Assembly: GCA_019115725.1 (NCBI GenBank)
Contig: DXCY01000121.1
Span: forward strand, 1-40,988
Length of the DNA stretch: 40,988 nucleotides
Source: Candidatus Luteimonas excrementigallinarum
GTDB taxonomy: Bacteria > Pseudomonadota > Gammaproteobacteria > Xanthomonadales > Xanthomonadaceae
Reading direction: 5' to 3'
Both the position numbers and the translations under genes were made by a program. Under the pieces are notes generated by a model. It was not told where the DNA came from and searched no databases. It was given only the letters and a program-made list of their open reading frames with translations. Below are positions 16,464 through 24,996 of this stretch, in pieces (within the stretch, counting starts at the first letter, position 1; each line of letters begins with the position of its first letter).

Positions 16464-17369
16464 CTACGCAGGGGTGGGTTTGCGCAGGCGCTGGAAGCCT
16501 TCCACCACCGCCAGCACCACCGCACCCACCAGGATGCCAACCACCGCGTTGCCCAGCATGCCGACCAGCGCCCCGCCCAGACCGCCCGGCGACATCTGAT
16601 TGATCAACGCCTGCAGCGCGCCGATGCCGTGCACGAAGATGCCCCCGCCCACCAGGAACATGGCTGCCGTACCCACCACGCCCAGGGTCTTCATCAACCA
16701 CGGCGCCGAGGCCACGATGGCCCGGCCCAGCCCCGCCAGCGCGCCGCCGCGGCGGCACAGCCACAGGCCGAAGTCATCCATCTTCACGATCCCGGCTACC
16801 AGCCCGTACACGCCCACCGTGATGCCCAGCGCAATCACCACCAGGGTCAGCGCCTGCTGCGAAAACGGCGCTGCCGAGACCACGCCCAGTGACAGCACGA
16901 TGATTTCGGCCGAGAGGATGAAATCGGTGCGGATGGCACCGCGGATCTTCTGCTTTTCCGCCGCCACCAGATCCACCGTGGGATCGGCGTTGTGCGCGGC
17001 GTGGGTGGCCTTGCGCTCGGCGGCCTGCTGCGGATGCAGGAACCGGTGGGCCAGCTTTTCCGCGCCCTCAAAGCACAGGAACGCGCCGCCCAGCATCATC
17101 AGCGGGGTAATCGCCCAGGGCAGCCACACGCTGATCGCCAGCGCCGCCGGCACCAGGATCGCCTTGTTGAGCAGCGAGCCCTTGGCCACAGCCCACACCA
17201 CCGGCAGCTCGCGGTCGGCGCGCACCCCGGTGACCTGCTGGGCGTTGAGGGCCAGATCATCGCCGAGCACGCCGGCGGTCTTCTTGGTCGCCGCCTTGGT
17301 CAGGATCGAGACGTCATCGAGGATCGAGGCAATATCGTCGAGCAGGGTGAGCAGGCTGGCACCGGCCAT
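16464..17369 (-). CDS. DUF808 family inner-membrane protein (YedI-like)
   Basis: A 301-residue polytopic membrane protein. It opens with AGASLLTLLDDIASILDDVS and has DDLALNAQQVTGVRADRELP, both hallmark DUF808 segments. About seven to eight hydrophobic segments follow, with a cytoplasmic charged stretch around residues 110-145. The function is not established. The ATG at 17369 has AGGAAG with a seven-base spacer and is preferred to one 39 bases upstream. The gene lies 36 bp upstream of D-aminoacylase on the same strand and is divergent from yggS. Confidence 0.92.
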   Translation of the reverse strand: MAGASLLTLLDDIASILDDVSILTKAATKKTAGVLGDDLALNAQQVTGVRADRELPVVWAVAKGSLLNKAILVPAALAISVWLPWAITPLMMLGGAFLCFEGAEKLAHRFLHPQQAAERKATHAAHNADPTVDLVAAEKQKIRGAIRTDFILSAEIIVLSLGVVSAAPFSQQALTLVVIALGITVGVYGLVAGIVKMDDFGLWLCRRGGALAGLGRAIVASAPWLMKTLGVVGTAAMFLVGGGIFVHGIGALQALINQMSPGGLGGALVGMLGNAVVGILVGAVVLAVVEGFQRLRKPTPA

Positions 17370-17482
17370 GGGAAGGCTTCCTGATGGAAGGCCGCGATTG
17401 TGCAGCACCCCATGTCAATGCCGACGCATGGTCAATGTCAGTGCGTGCGCGCCCGGGACGGGACGGGGCGTAAACTTGGGGA

Positions 17483-18247
17483 ATGAGCAACAGTGACTTC
17501 AGCGCCGATCTCAAGGCCAACCTCGAGTCGATCCACGCCCGCATCAATGCCGCCTGCCACCGCGCCGGCCGCAATCCTTCCGACATCCGCCTGCTCCCGG
17601 TCACCAAAACCGTGGACGAAGCACGCCTGCGTGCGGCCTATGCGCTGGGCATCCGCGAGATGGGCGAGAACAAGGTGCAGGAAGCGCAGGGCAAATGGGA
17701 AGCGATGGGCGATCTGGAGGACCTGCGCTGGGTGCTGATCGGCCATCTGCAGACCAACAAAGCCAAGCACGCGGCCCGCTTCGCCAGCGAGTTCCAGGGT
17801 CTGGACAGCGCCCGCCTGGCCGAGATCCTGGACCGGCGCCTGCAGCACGAGGGCCGGGCGATCGACGTGCTGGTGCAGGTGAACACCTCCGGCGAGGACA
17901 CCAAGTTCGGGCTGCCGCCTGAGCAGGTGGTGGATTTCGTGCGCACGCTGCCTGCCTATTCCTCGCTGCGGGTGCGCGGGCTGATGACGCTGGCGCTGTT
18001 TTCGAAGGATGAATCCCGCGTGCGCCCCTGCTTCGTGCGCCTGCGCGAGCTGCGCGACCGGCTGCGCCAGGAGGCGCCGGACGGGATCGTGATGGACGAG
18101 CTGTCGATGGGCATGTCGGGTGATTTCGAAATGGCCATCGAGGAAGGCGCCACCACGGTGCGCGTGGGTACCGCCATCTTCGGCGCCCGCCCCACCGCCG
18201 ACAGCGATTACTGGCCCGGCTTCGCCGGAAAGCAGGACGCCCCGTGA
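17483..18247 (+). CDS. yggS: YggS-family PLP-binding homeostasis protein
   Basis: A 254-residue cytoplasmic fold-III PLP carrier (YggS / PLPHP) that keeps free pyridoxal phosphate low and affects amino-acid metabolism; no catalysis is known. The PLP lysine is in PVTKTV (K42), and the family segments GENKVQEAQGKW, WVLIGHLQTNKAKH, NTSGEDTKFG, RGLMTLA and LSMGMSGDFEMAIEEGATTVRVG are all present (given as separate parts of the chain). Its stop overlaps the GTG start of pdxY by four bases, so the two are translationally coupled. Confidence 0.96.
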   Translation: MSNSDFSADLKANLESIHARINAACHRAGRNPSDIRLLPVTKTVDEARLRAAYALGIREMGENKVQEAQGKWEAMGDLEDLRWVLIGHLQTNKAKHAARFASEFQGLDSARLAEILDRRLQHEGRAIDVLVQVNTSGEDTKFGLPPEQVVDFVRTLPAYSSLRVRGLMTLALFSKDESRVRPCFVRLRELRDRLRQEAPDGIVMDELSMGMSGDFEMAIEEGATTVRVGTAIFGARPTADSDYWPGFAGKQDAP

Positions 18248-19119
18248 GCCAGTCCGCCTCCCCCTCTCCCACGCCGCCCCCCGCCGTGGGCGAGCGCATC
18301 GTGGATGTGGTTTCGGTGCAATCCCAGGTGGCCTACGGCAACGTGGGCAACAACATCGCCGTGCCGGTGCTGCAGGCGCTGGGCCTGCACGTGGCACCGG
18401 TGCCGACGGTGGTGTTCGGCAACACCCCGCACTACCCCACCATGCACGGCGGCCCGCTACCGCTGGACTGGTTCACCGGGCTGCTGGATGACCTGGAGGC
18501 CCGCCAGGCGGCAACCCGCGCCCGACGCGTGGTGATCGGCTACCTCGGCTCGCCGGAGCAGGGCATCGCGCTGGCGGCGTGGCTGCGGCGGATGCAGGCG
18601 GTCAATCCGGCGCTGCGGGTACAGATCGACCCGGTGATCGGCGATCACGACTACGGCGTCTATACCGATCCGGCCCTGCTGCCAGTGTGGCGCGACCACC
18701 TGCTGCCGCTGGCCGAGGGCCTGTGCCCCAACCATTTTGAACTCGGCAAGCTGGCCGGGCGCAGCCCGCGCACGCTGGACGACTGCATGGACGCCGCCAG
18801 CGCGCTGCTCAGCGACACCACCCGCTGGGTGGTGGTGACCAGCGCCGCGCCGGAGCTGTGCCCGCCCGGGCGCATCCAGGTGGCAATCGTGGGCGAAGGC
18901 GTGCGCGAGGTGCTCGAGCACCCCCTGGTACCGCATCCGGTCAAGGGCGTGGGCGACATGTTCGCCGCGCTGATCGCCGGCCGCCTGCACAAGGGCGCTG
19001 CCCTGGTCGATGCCGTGGACCGCACCTGCAACGATGTGGTCGAGGTGCTGCGCCATGTGCAGGCCCAGGGCTGGCAGGAACTCGCCTTGCCCCGCCACAT
19101 CGCCCGCCGCCTGGACTGA
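18244..19119 (+). CDS. pdxY: Pyridoxal kinase PdxY
   Basis: A 291-residue ribokinase-fold kinase that phosphorylates pyridoxal to PLP in the salvage pathway. The start contains SVQSQVAYGNVGNNIAVPVL, the pyridoxal-site segment of PdxY/PdxK, and the C-terminal phosphate/catalytic loop reads VKGVGDMFAALIAG, with GVGD in place of the usual GTGD. The first 15 residues are a Pro/Ser-rich extension. The GTG at 18244 overlaps the yggS stop as GTGA. The pairing with yggS links PLP salvage to PLP storage. Confidence 0.95.
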   Translation: MSQSASPSPTPPPAVGERIVDVVSVQSQVAYGNVGNNIAVPVLQALGLHVAPVPTVVFGNTPHYPTMHGGPLPLDWFTGLLDDLEARQAATRARRVVIGYLGSPEQGIALAAWLRRMQAVNPALRVQIDPVIGDHDYGVYTDPALLPVWRDHLLPLAEGLCPNHFELGKLAGRSPRTLDDCMDAASALLSDTTRWVVVTSAAPELCPPGRIQVAIVGEGVREVLEHPLVPHPVKGVGDMFAALIAGRLHKGAALVDAVDRTCNDVVEVLRHVQAQGWQELALPRHIARRLD

Positions 19120-19135
19120 CCCCGCCCGCGCGGCC

Positions 19136-19149
19136 TTGATGCAGATCAT
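19136..19149 (+). promoter_or_regulatory. FNR/DNR-type binding box
   Basis: TTGAT-GCAG-ATCAT matches the FNR/ANR/DNR consensus TTGAT-N4-ATCAA at nine of ten fixed positions. Its centre (19142.5) is 64 bp before the DUF2249 start. A -41.5 placement predicts transcription near 19184, with a weak -10 (CATGCT, 19172-19177). The match is direct; use by an oxygen or NO regulator is inference. Confidence 0.55.
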
Positions 19150-19206
19150 GGCCTCACTACCGCCCCGCGGGCATGCTGGCCACATTCCGATCTTCTGGTA
19201 TTGCCC

Positions 19207-19452
19207 ATGACCGTCCAGCTGGACCTGCGCCATCTGCCGGCGCCCGAGCCCATGGAGCGCATCCTTGATGCCGTCGAAGCGCTCTGCCCCGGTGACTCCA
19301 TCGAAGCCCTGACCCCGTTCTGGCCCGCCCCGCTGCTGCCGCTCCTGGAGATGCAGGGCTGCGCCTGGCGCCGCGAACCCAGCCCGGCCGGGCATGCCCG
19401 GGTGGTCATCTTCCTGCGCGAAGACGCGGAGCGCTTCTCCGTCGCCGCATGA
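19207..19452 (+). CDS. DUF2249 domain protein
   Basis: An 81-residue cytoplasmic protein that is one DUF2249 domain (SirA/TusA-like fold): LDLRHLPAPEPMERILDAVE at the start and ALTPFWPAPLLPLLEMQG in the middle. DUF2249 often occurs beside hemerythrin, NnrS or denitrification genes. The ATG at 19207 is preferred to a TTG six bases upstream. The stop overlaps the start of the membrane-protein gene (ATGA), so they are co-translated. A role in NO, redox or haem handling is inferred from this linkage and from the FNR-like box upstream. Confidence 0.88.
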   Translation: MTVQLDLRHLPAPEPMERILDAVEALCPGDSIEALTPFWPAPLLPLLEMQGCAWRREPSPAGHARVVIFLREDAERFSVAA

Positions 19453-20735
19453 GCGGCCTGGACTTCGCCAAGGCCCCACCGCCGCATCGCCCGCTGCGCT
19501 GGCTGCTGACGGCCTCCGTCTGGGGCATGGTGGCCGGCGCGTTCCTGTTGGCCCATGGCGAGACCACGCTGGCCAGCCGCTGGGCCCCGCACACCGTGGT
19601 GCTGGTGCACCTGTTCACCCTGGGCGTGCTGGGCAACGCCATGCTCGGCAGCCTGCTGCAGTTCCTGCCGGTGGCCGCCGCCACGCCGATGCCGCTGGCG
19701 CGCTCGACCTCCTGGCTGCACGCTGCGTTCAACCTGGGCCTGGCGGTGTTCGCCGTTTCCATGATCCACATGCACCGCACCGGCCTGGGCGTGGCCAGCG
19801 TGCTGCTGGCGGGGCCGATTCTTGCCTTTGCCGGCGCCGCGCTGCCCGGCCTGCTGAAGCGCGGCGGCCAGCAGGTACTGCGCTCAGGAATCGCCATGGC
19901 GGTGATCGCACTGGCTGTGACCGCGGTGGCCGGCGCCGTGCTGGTGGCCATCCTGCGCGGCGATGCGCCGCTGCCGCTGGAATCGATCACCGATGCCCAT
20001 GCCACCGTTGGCGTGCTGGGCGGCGTACTGGGATTGATGGCCGCCGTCGGCAGCGTCACCCTGCCGATGTTCCAGGGCACCCGGCACGTACCGGAGCGCT
20101 GGCTCGGCGGATGGGTGGCGTTTACCGTGATCTCGCTGGCGGTAGGCACAACGCTGCGTCTCTACTCCGGCCTGCAGCAGCCGCTGGTGGTGTCCGCCCT
20201 GCTGCCGGCGCTGCTGTTTGTCGGCATCTCGCTGTGGCTGCCGCTGCGGCCCCTGTACCGGCGCAACCCGACCCTGGTGTGGACCTGGCGCATGGGCACC
20301 CTGGCCGTCGGCGTGGCCTGCGTGATCACCCTGGCCGGCACCCTTTCTCCGCTCTCAACCCGCAGCGTCCTGCTGGCCGGCACCCTGGTGATCGCCATCG
20401 GCCTGCCGATGATGCTCACCGGCATGATGCTGGAAATCATCGGCTTCCTGGCCTGGATCGGCCTGCGCCGCGACTGCCCGCGCGGCATGCGCGTGCCCGG
20501 CGTCGGCACCCTGGTGCCAGACCGGGACAAGTGGATTGTGCTTGCGCTGCAGCTCATCGCCGCCGCCGCGCTCATCGGTGCCGCACTGACACCCACACTG
20601 CTGGCCCGCCCGGCCGGGGCGATGGTGCTGCTGGCGTGGGCGGCAGTACTGGCCACCCAGCTGCGCGGCATGGGCCGGGCGCGGAAGTTCCGGCGCGAGA
20701 ATTTTCCCGGTGAAAACGCGGCTCCCGGCGCCTGA
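19449..20735 (+). CDS. Polytopic membrane protein, NnrS / haem-copper oxidase subunit I-like
   Basis: A 428-residue protein with about 12 membrane segments. Two blocks resemble short subunit-I-like or NnrS-like proteins: VHLFTLGVLGNAMLGSLLQF followed by LPVA (H54) and DAHATVGVLGGVLGLMAAVG followed by SVTLPMFQGT (H184). Other histidines in or near membrane segments are H36, H48, H91, H107, H109 and H213. It is shorter than a true oxidase subunit I and the standard ligand set is not evident, so haem binding is possible but unproven. It is translationally coupled to DUF2249. It could act in NO resistance, haem or metal handling. Confidence 0.75.
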   Translation: MSGLDFAKAPPPHRPLRWLLTASVWGMVAGAFLLAHGETTLASRWAPHTVVLVHLFTLGVLGNAMLGSLLQFLPVAAATPMPLARSTSWLHAAFNLGLAVFAVSMIHMHRTGLGVASVLLAGPILAFAGAALPGLLKRGGQQVLRSGIAMAVIALAVTAVAGAVLVAILRGDAPLPLESITDAHATVGVLGGVLGLMAAVGSVTLPMFQGTRHVPERWLGGWVAFTVISLAVGTTLRLYSGLQQPLVVSALLPALLFVGISLWLPLRPLYRRNPTLVWTWRMGTLAVGVACVITLAGTLSPLSTRSVLLAGTLVIAIGLPMMLTGMMLEIIGFLAWIGLRRDCPRGMRVPGVGTLVPDRDKWIVLALQLIAAAALIGAALTPTLLARPAGAMVLLAWAAVLATQLRGMGRARKFRRENFPGENAAPGA

Positions 20736-20847
20736 CCAGGACGCCGTTCAGCAATCCGGCCAGGCCATCCCTGATGTCACTTCATGACCCCGCGCCCGCG
20801 ATCTGCCAGACTTCCCGCCTTTGCGATTCCCGGTAACGCCTGCGGCC

Positions 20848-21561
20848 ATGCGCCTGAACAAGTACATCAGCAACACCGGCGCGTGCTCGCGCCGCGAGGC
20901 CGACCGCCTCATCAGCGAGGGTCGGGTGACGGTCAACGGTCAGCGTGGGCGGGTGGGCTCGGAAGTGGGCGAAGGCGATGTCGTCGCGATCGACGGCCAG
21001 CCCCTGCAGACCCGGACTGCCGCGCCCGGCAAGCGCCGCCACGTCTATATCGCACTCAACAAGCCGGTCGGCATCACCTGCACCACCGAATCGTCGGTGA
21101 AGGGCAACATCGTCGACTTTGTCGGCCACCAGGAGCGCATCTTCCCGATCGGCCGGCTCGACAAGGATTCCGAGGGCCTGATCCTGCTCACCAGCAACGG
21201 CGACATCGTCAACGCCATCCTGCGCGCCGAGAACAAGCTGGAGAAGGAATACCTGGTGGGCGTGAACAACGCGGTCACCCAGGAAGCGCTGCGCGGCATG
21301 GCCCGAGGCGTGCCCGTGCACGGCCAGATGACCCTGCCGTGCCGGACCAGCCCGCTGGGCAAGTTCGGCTTCCGGATCGTTCTGGTCCAGGGCCTCAACC
21401 GTCAGGTCCGCCTGATGGCGGCCCACTTCAAACTGCGGGTCAAACAGCTGATCCGGGTGCGGATTGGACCGGTCAAACTGGCCCATCTCAAGACCGGCCA
21501 ATGGCGCAATCTCACCGAAGCCGAACTGCGTGCGCTGCTGCCGGGGCAAACGGAGTTCTGA
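20848..21561 (+). CDS. rluF: 23S rRNA pseudouridine synthase RluF
   Basis: A 237-residue enzyme with an S4 RNA-binding domain (MRLNKYISNTGACSRREADR, residues 1-60) and an RsuA-type catalytic domain with nucleophile Asp in GRLDKDSEGLILLTSNGD. KEYLVGV and VQGLNRQVRLM follow. E. coli RluF modifies U2604 of 23S rRNA; that assignment is by similarity. This copy lacks the long Lys-rich C-terminal tail of E. coli RluF (about 50 residues shorter). The ATG at 20848 fits the S4 start. It is convergent with the MFS gene, 19 bp apart. Confidence 0.9.
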   Translation: MRLNKYISNTGACSRREADRLISEGRVTVNGQRGRVGSEVGEGDVVAIDGQPLQTRTAAPGKRRHVYIALNKPVGITCTTESSVKGNIVDFVGHQERIFPIGRLDKDSEGLILLTSNGDIVNAILRAENKLEKEYLVGVNNAVTQEALRGMARGVPVHGQMTLPCRTSPLGKFGFRIVLVQGLNRQVRLMAAHFKLRVKQLIRVRIGPVKLAHLKTGQWRNLTEAELRALLPGQTEF

Positions 21562-21580
21562 TGCGCGATGAATCCCGCCG

Positions 21581-22825
21581 TCAGGTTTCGCAGGCCGCAG
21601 CGGCAGTCGGCACCGATGCCGCCGTGCGCGCCGTCCTGCTGGCCCAGGCGTAGATCATCAGCCCGACCACGGCGGTGGCGGCACCGACATAGCCGGTCGA
21701 TGTCCAGCCGTAACCGGCGGTGATCGCCATGCCGCCCAGCCACGGCCCCAGCGCATTGGCCATGTTGAACGCCGCGTGGTGCGAGGCCGCGGCCAGGGTC
21801 TGCGCATCGCCCGCCACGTCCATCAGGTGCGACTGCAGGATCGGCCCCAGCGCACCCATCAGGCCGATGGCGACGGTTGCCAGCAGGATCGTGGGCAGGC
21901 TGCCCGCCATCATCGGAAACAGCAGCAGCGCCACCACCGCCCACGCCAGCACCACCCACACGCTGCGCAGCCCGTAGCGGTCGAACAGCCATCCGCCGGC
22001 GAAATTGCCGATCACCCCGCCCAGGCCGAACCCGGCCAGCCCCAGCGGAATCCACCCCGCCGACACCCCGGTCACGTCCAGCATGGTGGGCGCCAGGTAG
22101 CTGAAGACCGTGAACATACCGGCGAAACCGATCGCGCCGATACCCAGCGCCTGCCACACCGGCGTGCGGTTGAACGCGCGCAGCTCGGCCAGCGGATTCG
22201 CCTTCGGACCGTTGGCCTGCACCGGCAGCCATACCGCCAGCAGCACCGCGGTGACAACCGAAATCACCGCCACCGCAACGTAGATCCAGCGCCAGTCGAC
22301 CACCTGTGCCGCCCACGTCGCCAGCGGATTGCCGGCCAGGATCGCCAGGGTCAAACCCAGCATCACCAGGCTGACCGCGCGCCCGCGCTGATGCGGCGGG
22401 CTGATCGCCACCGCCGTCAGCGCCGCCACGCCGAAGTAGGCGCCGTGCGGCAAGCCGGCAATGAAGCGGAACAGCAGCAGGCTGCCATAGGTCGGCCCCA
22501 GCGCGCTGGCCAGGTTGCCCAGCGCGTAAAAGCCGATCAGCGACAGCAGCAGGGTCTTGCGCTTCCAACCCGCGCCCAGGATGGCCAGCAACGGCGCGCC
22601 GACCACCACGCCCAGCGCGTAGGCGCTGATCAGGTGCCCCACCTGCGGCTCGGTCACGCCCAGCGAGGCGACCATGTTGGGCATCAGCCCCATGCCGGCG
22701 AACTCGCCGGTACCGATGGCAAAGCCGCCCAGCGTCAGCGCGAACAGGATCAGACCGACTTGGCGTGGGCTCAGTGCGGGGGCAGCAGGGGGCAGAGTGA
22801 AATCGGCGGAGGGAGCTTTGGACAT
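21581..22825 (-). CDS. MFS transporter, AraJ / DHA1 type
   Basis: A 414-residue, 12-helix drug/sugar efflux-type permease. It has GTGEFAGMGLMPNM in helix 1, typical of AraJ-like DHA1 proteins, and GWKRKTLLLS and FDRYGLRS in the loops after helices 2 and 8. The substrate is unknown. The ATG at 22825 has AGGGG directly abutting it, which is not a usable spacing, so the message may be near-leaderless or a different start is used. A perfect 15-base palindrome lies 10 bp upstream. Confidence 0.9.
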   Translation of the reverse strand: MSKAPSADFTLPPAAPALSPRQVGLILFALTLGGFAIGTGEFAGMGLMPNMVASLGVTEPQVGHLISAYALGVVVGAPLLAILGAGWKRKTLLLSLIGFYALGNLASALGPTYGSLLLFRFIAGLPHGAYFGVAALTAVAISPPHQRGRAVSLVMLGLTLAILAGNPLATWAAQVVDWRWIYVAVAVISVVTAVLLAVWLPVQANGPKANPLAELRAFNRTPVWQALGIGAIGFAGMFTVFSYLAPTMLDVTGVSAGWIPLGLAGFGLGGVIGNFAGGWLFDRYGLRSVWVVLAWAVVALLLFPMMAGSLPTILLATVAIGLMGALGPILQSHLMDVAGDAQTLAAASHHAAFNMANALGPWLGGMAITAGYGWTSTGYVGAATAVVGLMIYAWASRTARTAASVPTAAAACET

Positions 22826-22830
22826 CCCCT

Positions 22831-22860
22831 ATTTTGCTGCATTGCAGCAGGGAGATTCCA
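22831..22860 (-). promoter_or_regulatory. Promoter with embedded palindrome upstream of the MFS gene
   Basis: A perfect inverted repeat TGCTGCATTGCAGCA spans 22835-22849. On the minus strand TGGAAT (22860-22855) and CAAAAT (22836-22831) could be -35 and -10 with 18 bp between, placing the palindrome mostly in the spacer and the transcription start near the ATG. The palindrome is direct; promoter assignment is inference. Confidence 0.4.
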
Positions 22861-22997
22861 CCTGCGGGTGTGACGGTGCGTTGACAGGGCGCTTGCCTGC
22901 CGGCGGGAGTGGCAGGCTTCTTCCACGGCCCCCACCTCGAGCACCAGCGGCGGTCCAACAGCAGTTGCCACCACCATCCCACCCCGGCAACTGGATG

Positions 22998-23024
22998 AAA
23001 AAGGGCCCGCCAGATGGCGGGCCC
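22998..23024 (-). terminator. Rho-independent terminator after hslU
   Basis: A 9-bp perfect stem GGGCCCGCC/GGCGGGCCC with loop ATCT on the minus strand is followed by five T. It lies 23 bp after the hslU stop and ends the hslVU transcript. The rest of the gap up to the MFS promoter (22861-22997) shows nothing recognisable. Confidence 0.88.
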
Positions 23025-23047
23025 TGCGTTTCCACGGTGCGGCCGGC

Positions 23048-24436
23048 TCAGAGGATATACCGGCTCAAATCCGGATCCTCCACCAGCTCACCCAGGTGCT
23101 CATCCACATACGCACGGTCGATGGTCACGCTGCCGGTCTTGTCAGGCGCTTCATAGCTCAGCGTGTCGAGCAGCCGCTCAAGCACGGTGTGCAGGCGCCG
23201 CGCACCGATATTTTCCTGCCGCTCGTTCACCTGGGCGGCAATTTCGGCCAGGCGCTCGATGGCATCGGTGCCGAACTCCAGCTCCACCCCTTCGGTCTTC
23301 AGCAGCTCCACGTACTGGGTGGTGAGCGCTGCCTTGGGCTCGGTGAGGATGCGCACGAAGTCATCCTTGGTCAGGGCCGCCAGCTCGACGCGGATGGGGA
23401 AACGGCCCTGCAGCTCCGGCACCAGGTCGCTGGGCTTGGCCATGTGGAACGCGCCCGAGGCGATGAACAGGATGTGGTCGGTCTTGACCGGGCCGTACTT
23501 GGTGCTGACGGTGGAGCCTTCCACCAGCGGCAGCAGGTCGCGCTGCACGCCTTCGCGGCTCACATCGCCACCGGTCACTCCACCCTCGCTGCGCCGGGCA
23601 ACCTTGTCGATCTCGTCCAGGAACACGATGCCGTGCTGCTCGGCGGCCTCGATGGCGGCCTCGCGCACCTCATCCTCGTTGACCAGCTTGCCGGCCTCCT
23701 CCTCGATCAGCAGCGGGCGGGCGGCGCGGATGGTCATCTTGCGCTTCTGGGTCTTGCCGCCGCCGAGGTTGGAGAACATCTGCCGCAGCTGCTGGCCCAT
23801 TTCCTCCATGCCCGGCGGGGTCATGATGTCCACGCCGCCGCTCATGCTGAGATCCAGCTCGATCTCGCGATCATCCAGCTCGCCGGCGCGCAGGCGCTGG
23901 CGCAGCTTGCGGCGGGTGTCCGATTCCTGGCTGGAGGGCTCGGCGCCGATATCCACGGTGGCGCTCTGCTGCGGGCCGAAGCCGAAACCCGGGGCCGGGG
24001 TTTCACGGCGCGGCAGCAGGGCATCGAGAACGCGGTCTTCGGCGTTCTCCTCCGCCCGGGTGCGCATGCGCTGCTTGGCCTGCTGGCGAAACATCTTGAC
24101 CGAGGTATCGGCCAGGTCGCGGATGATCTGCTCCACGTCCTTGCCCACGTAGCCCACCTCGGTGAAGCGGGTAGCCTCGACCTTCACGAACGGGGCATTG
24201 GCCAGGGTGGCCAGGCGCCGTGCGATCTCGGTCTTGCCCACGCCGGTCGGGCCGATCATGAGGATGTTCTTGGGCATGACCTCGTTGCGCAGGTCTTCGG
24301 CCAGCTGCATGCGGCGCCAGCGGTTGCGCAGGGCAATGGCCACGGCGCGCTTGGCGTCGGCCTGGCCGATGATGTGGCGGTCCAGCTCCTGCACGATCTC
24401 GCGCGGAGTCATGGTGGATGAGGTGTTGTCAGCCAT
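23048..24436 (-). CDS. hslU: HslU ATPase subunit of the HslUV protease
   Basis: A 462-residue AAA+ unfoldase that feeds substrates to HslV. Walker A is GPTGVGKTE (K68), followed by the pore motif GYVGKD; Walker B is IVFLDEID, sensor segment ELQGRFPIRVEL, and the C-terminus DPDLSRYIL is the HslV-activating tail. The I domain (about 110-240) contains the acidic and Gln-rich insert. The start at 24436 shares one base with the hslV stop (TGATG) and is preceded by GGAGGAA with a five-base spacer. Confidence 0.98.
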   Translation of the reverse strand: MADNTSSTMTPREIVQELDRHIIGQADAKRAVAIALRNRWRRMQLAEDLRNEVMPKNILMIGPTGVGKTEIARRLATLANAPFVKVEATRFTEVGYVGKDVEQIIRDLADTSVKMFRQQAKQRMRTRAEENAEDRVLDALLPRRETPAPGFGFGPQQSATVDIGAEPSSQESDTRRKLRQRLRAGELDDREIELDLSMSGGVDIMTPPGMEEMGQQLRQMFSNLGGGKTQKRKMTIRAARPLLIEEEAGKLVNEDEVREAAIEAAEQHGIVFLDEIDKVARRSEGGVTGGDVSREGVQRDLLPLVEGSTVSTKYGPVKTDHILFIASGAFHMAKPSDLVPELQGRFPIRVELAALTKDDFVRILTEPKAALTTQYVELLKTEGVELEFGTDAIERLAEIAAQVNERQENIGARRLHTVLERLLDTLSYEAPDKTGSVTIDRAYVDEHLGELVEDPDLSRYIL

Positions 24437-24987
24437 CAGAGTTCCTCCACCACGACGTTGCCGTTGGTGTAGATGCACACATCGCCGGCGATCTTGATCG
24501 ATTCCACGGCAATGGTGCGGGGGTCCAGATCGGTATGGGCGGCCAGGGCGCGCGCCGCCGAGAGTGCGTACGGGCCACCGGAGCCGATGGCGACCACGCC
24601 GTCATCGGGCTCGATCACGTCGCCGGTGCCGCTGATGACCAGCGAGGTTTCCCTGTCGGCCACGGCCAGCAGGGCCTCGAGCTTTCCGAAGCGGCGTTCG
24701 GTGCGCCAGTCCTTGGCGAATTCCACCGCAGCACGCAGCAGCTGGCCGTGCTTTTCCAGCTTGGATTCGAACAGCTCGAACAGGGTGAAGGCGTCGGCGG
24801 CGGCGCCGGCAAAGCCGGCCAGCACCTGGCCGTTGCTGCCCAGGCGGCGCACCTTGCGCGCGTTGGCTTTCATCACGGTGTTGCCAAGGGTCACCTGGCC
24901 ATCGCCGGCGATGGCAACTTTGTCACCACGGCGCACCGACACGATGGTGGTGGCGTGGAAGACGTCGGGGTTCTGTCTGGGGTCCAT
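24436..24987 (-). CDS. hslV: HslV peptidase subunit
   Basis: A 183-residue proteasome-like N-terminal-Thr peptidase. The mature protein should begin at T13 (TTIVSVRRGDKVAIAGDGQV), giving a 12-residue leader (MDPRQNPDVFHA), longer than the single Met removed in E. coli. GDGQVTLGNTVMKANARKVR is fully conserved. GGAGG lies four bases before the ATG. It is the first gene of hslVU; its leader holds competing GC hairpins (24997-25021) and a REP sits further upstream. Confidence 0.97.
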   Translation of the reverse strand: MDPRQNPDVFHATTIVSVRRGDKVAIAGDGQVTLGNTVMKANARKVRRLGSNGQVLAGFAGAAADAFTLFELFESKLEKHGQLLRAAVEFAKDWRTERRFGKLEALLAVADRETSLVISGTGDVIEPDDGVVAIGSGGPYALSAARALAAHTDLDPRTIAVESIKIAGDVCIYTNGNVVVEEL

Positions 24988-24996
24988 GCGGCCTCC

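Noticed and set aside
14523..16892. A 789-codon plus-strand frame across the D-aminoacylase gene
   Set aside because: Compositional shadow; it spans two real gene boundaries and the REP pair and shows no domain.
17412..17444. Two GTCAATG-containing repeats 17 bp apart upstream of yggS
   Set aside because: The match outside seven bases is poor and no promoter elements align with it.
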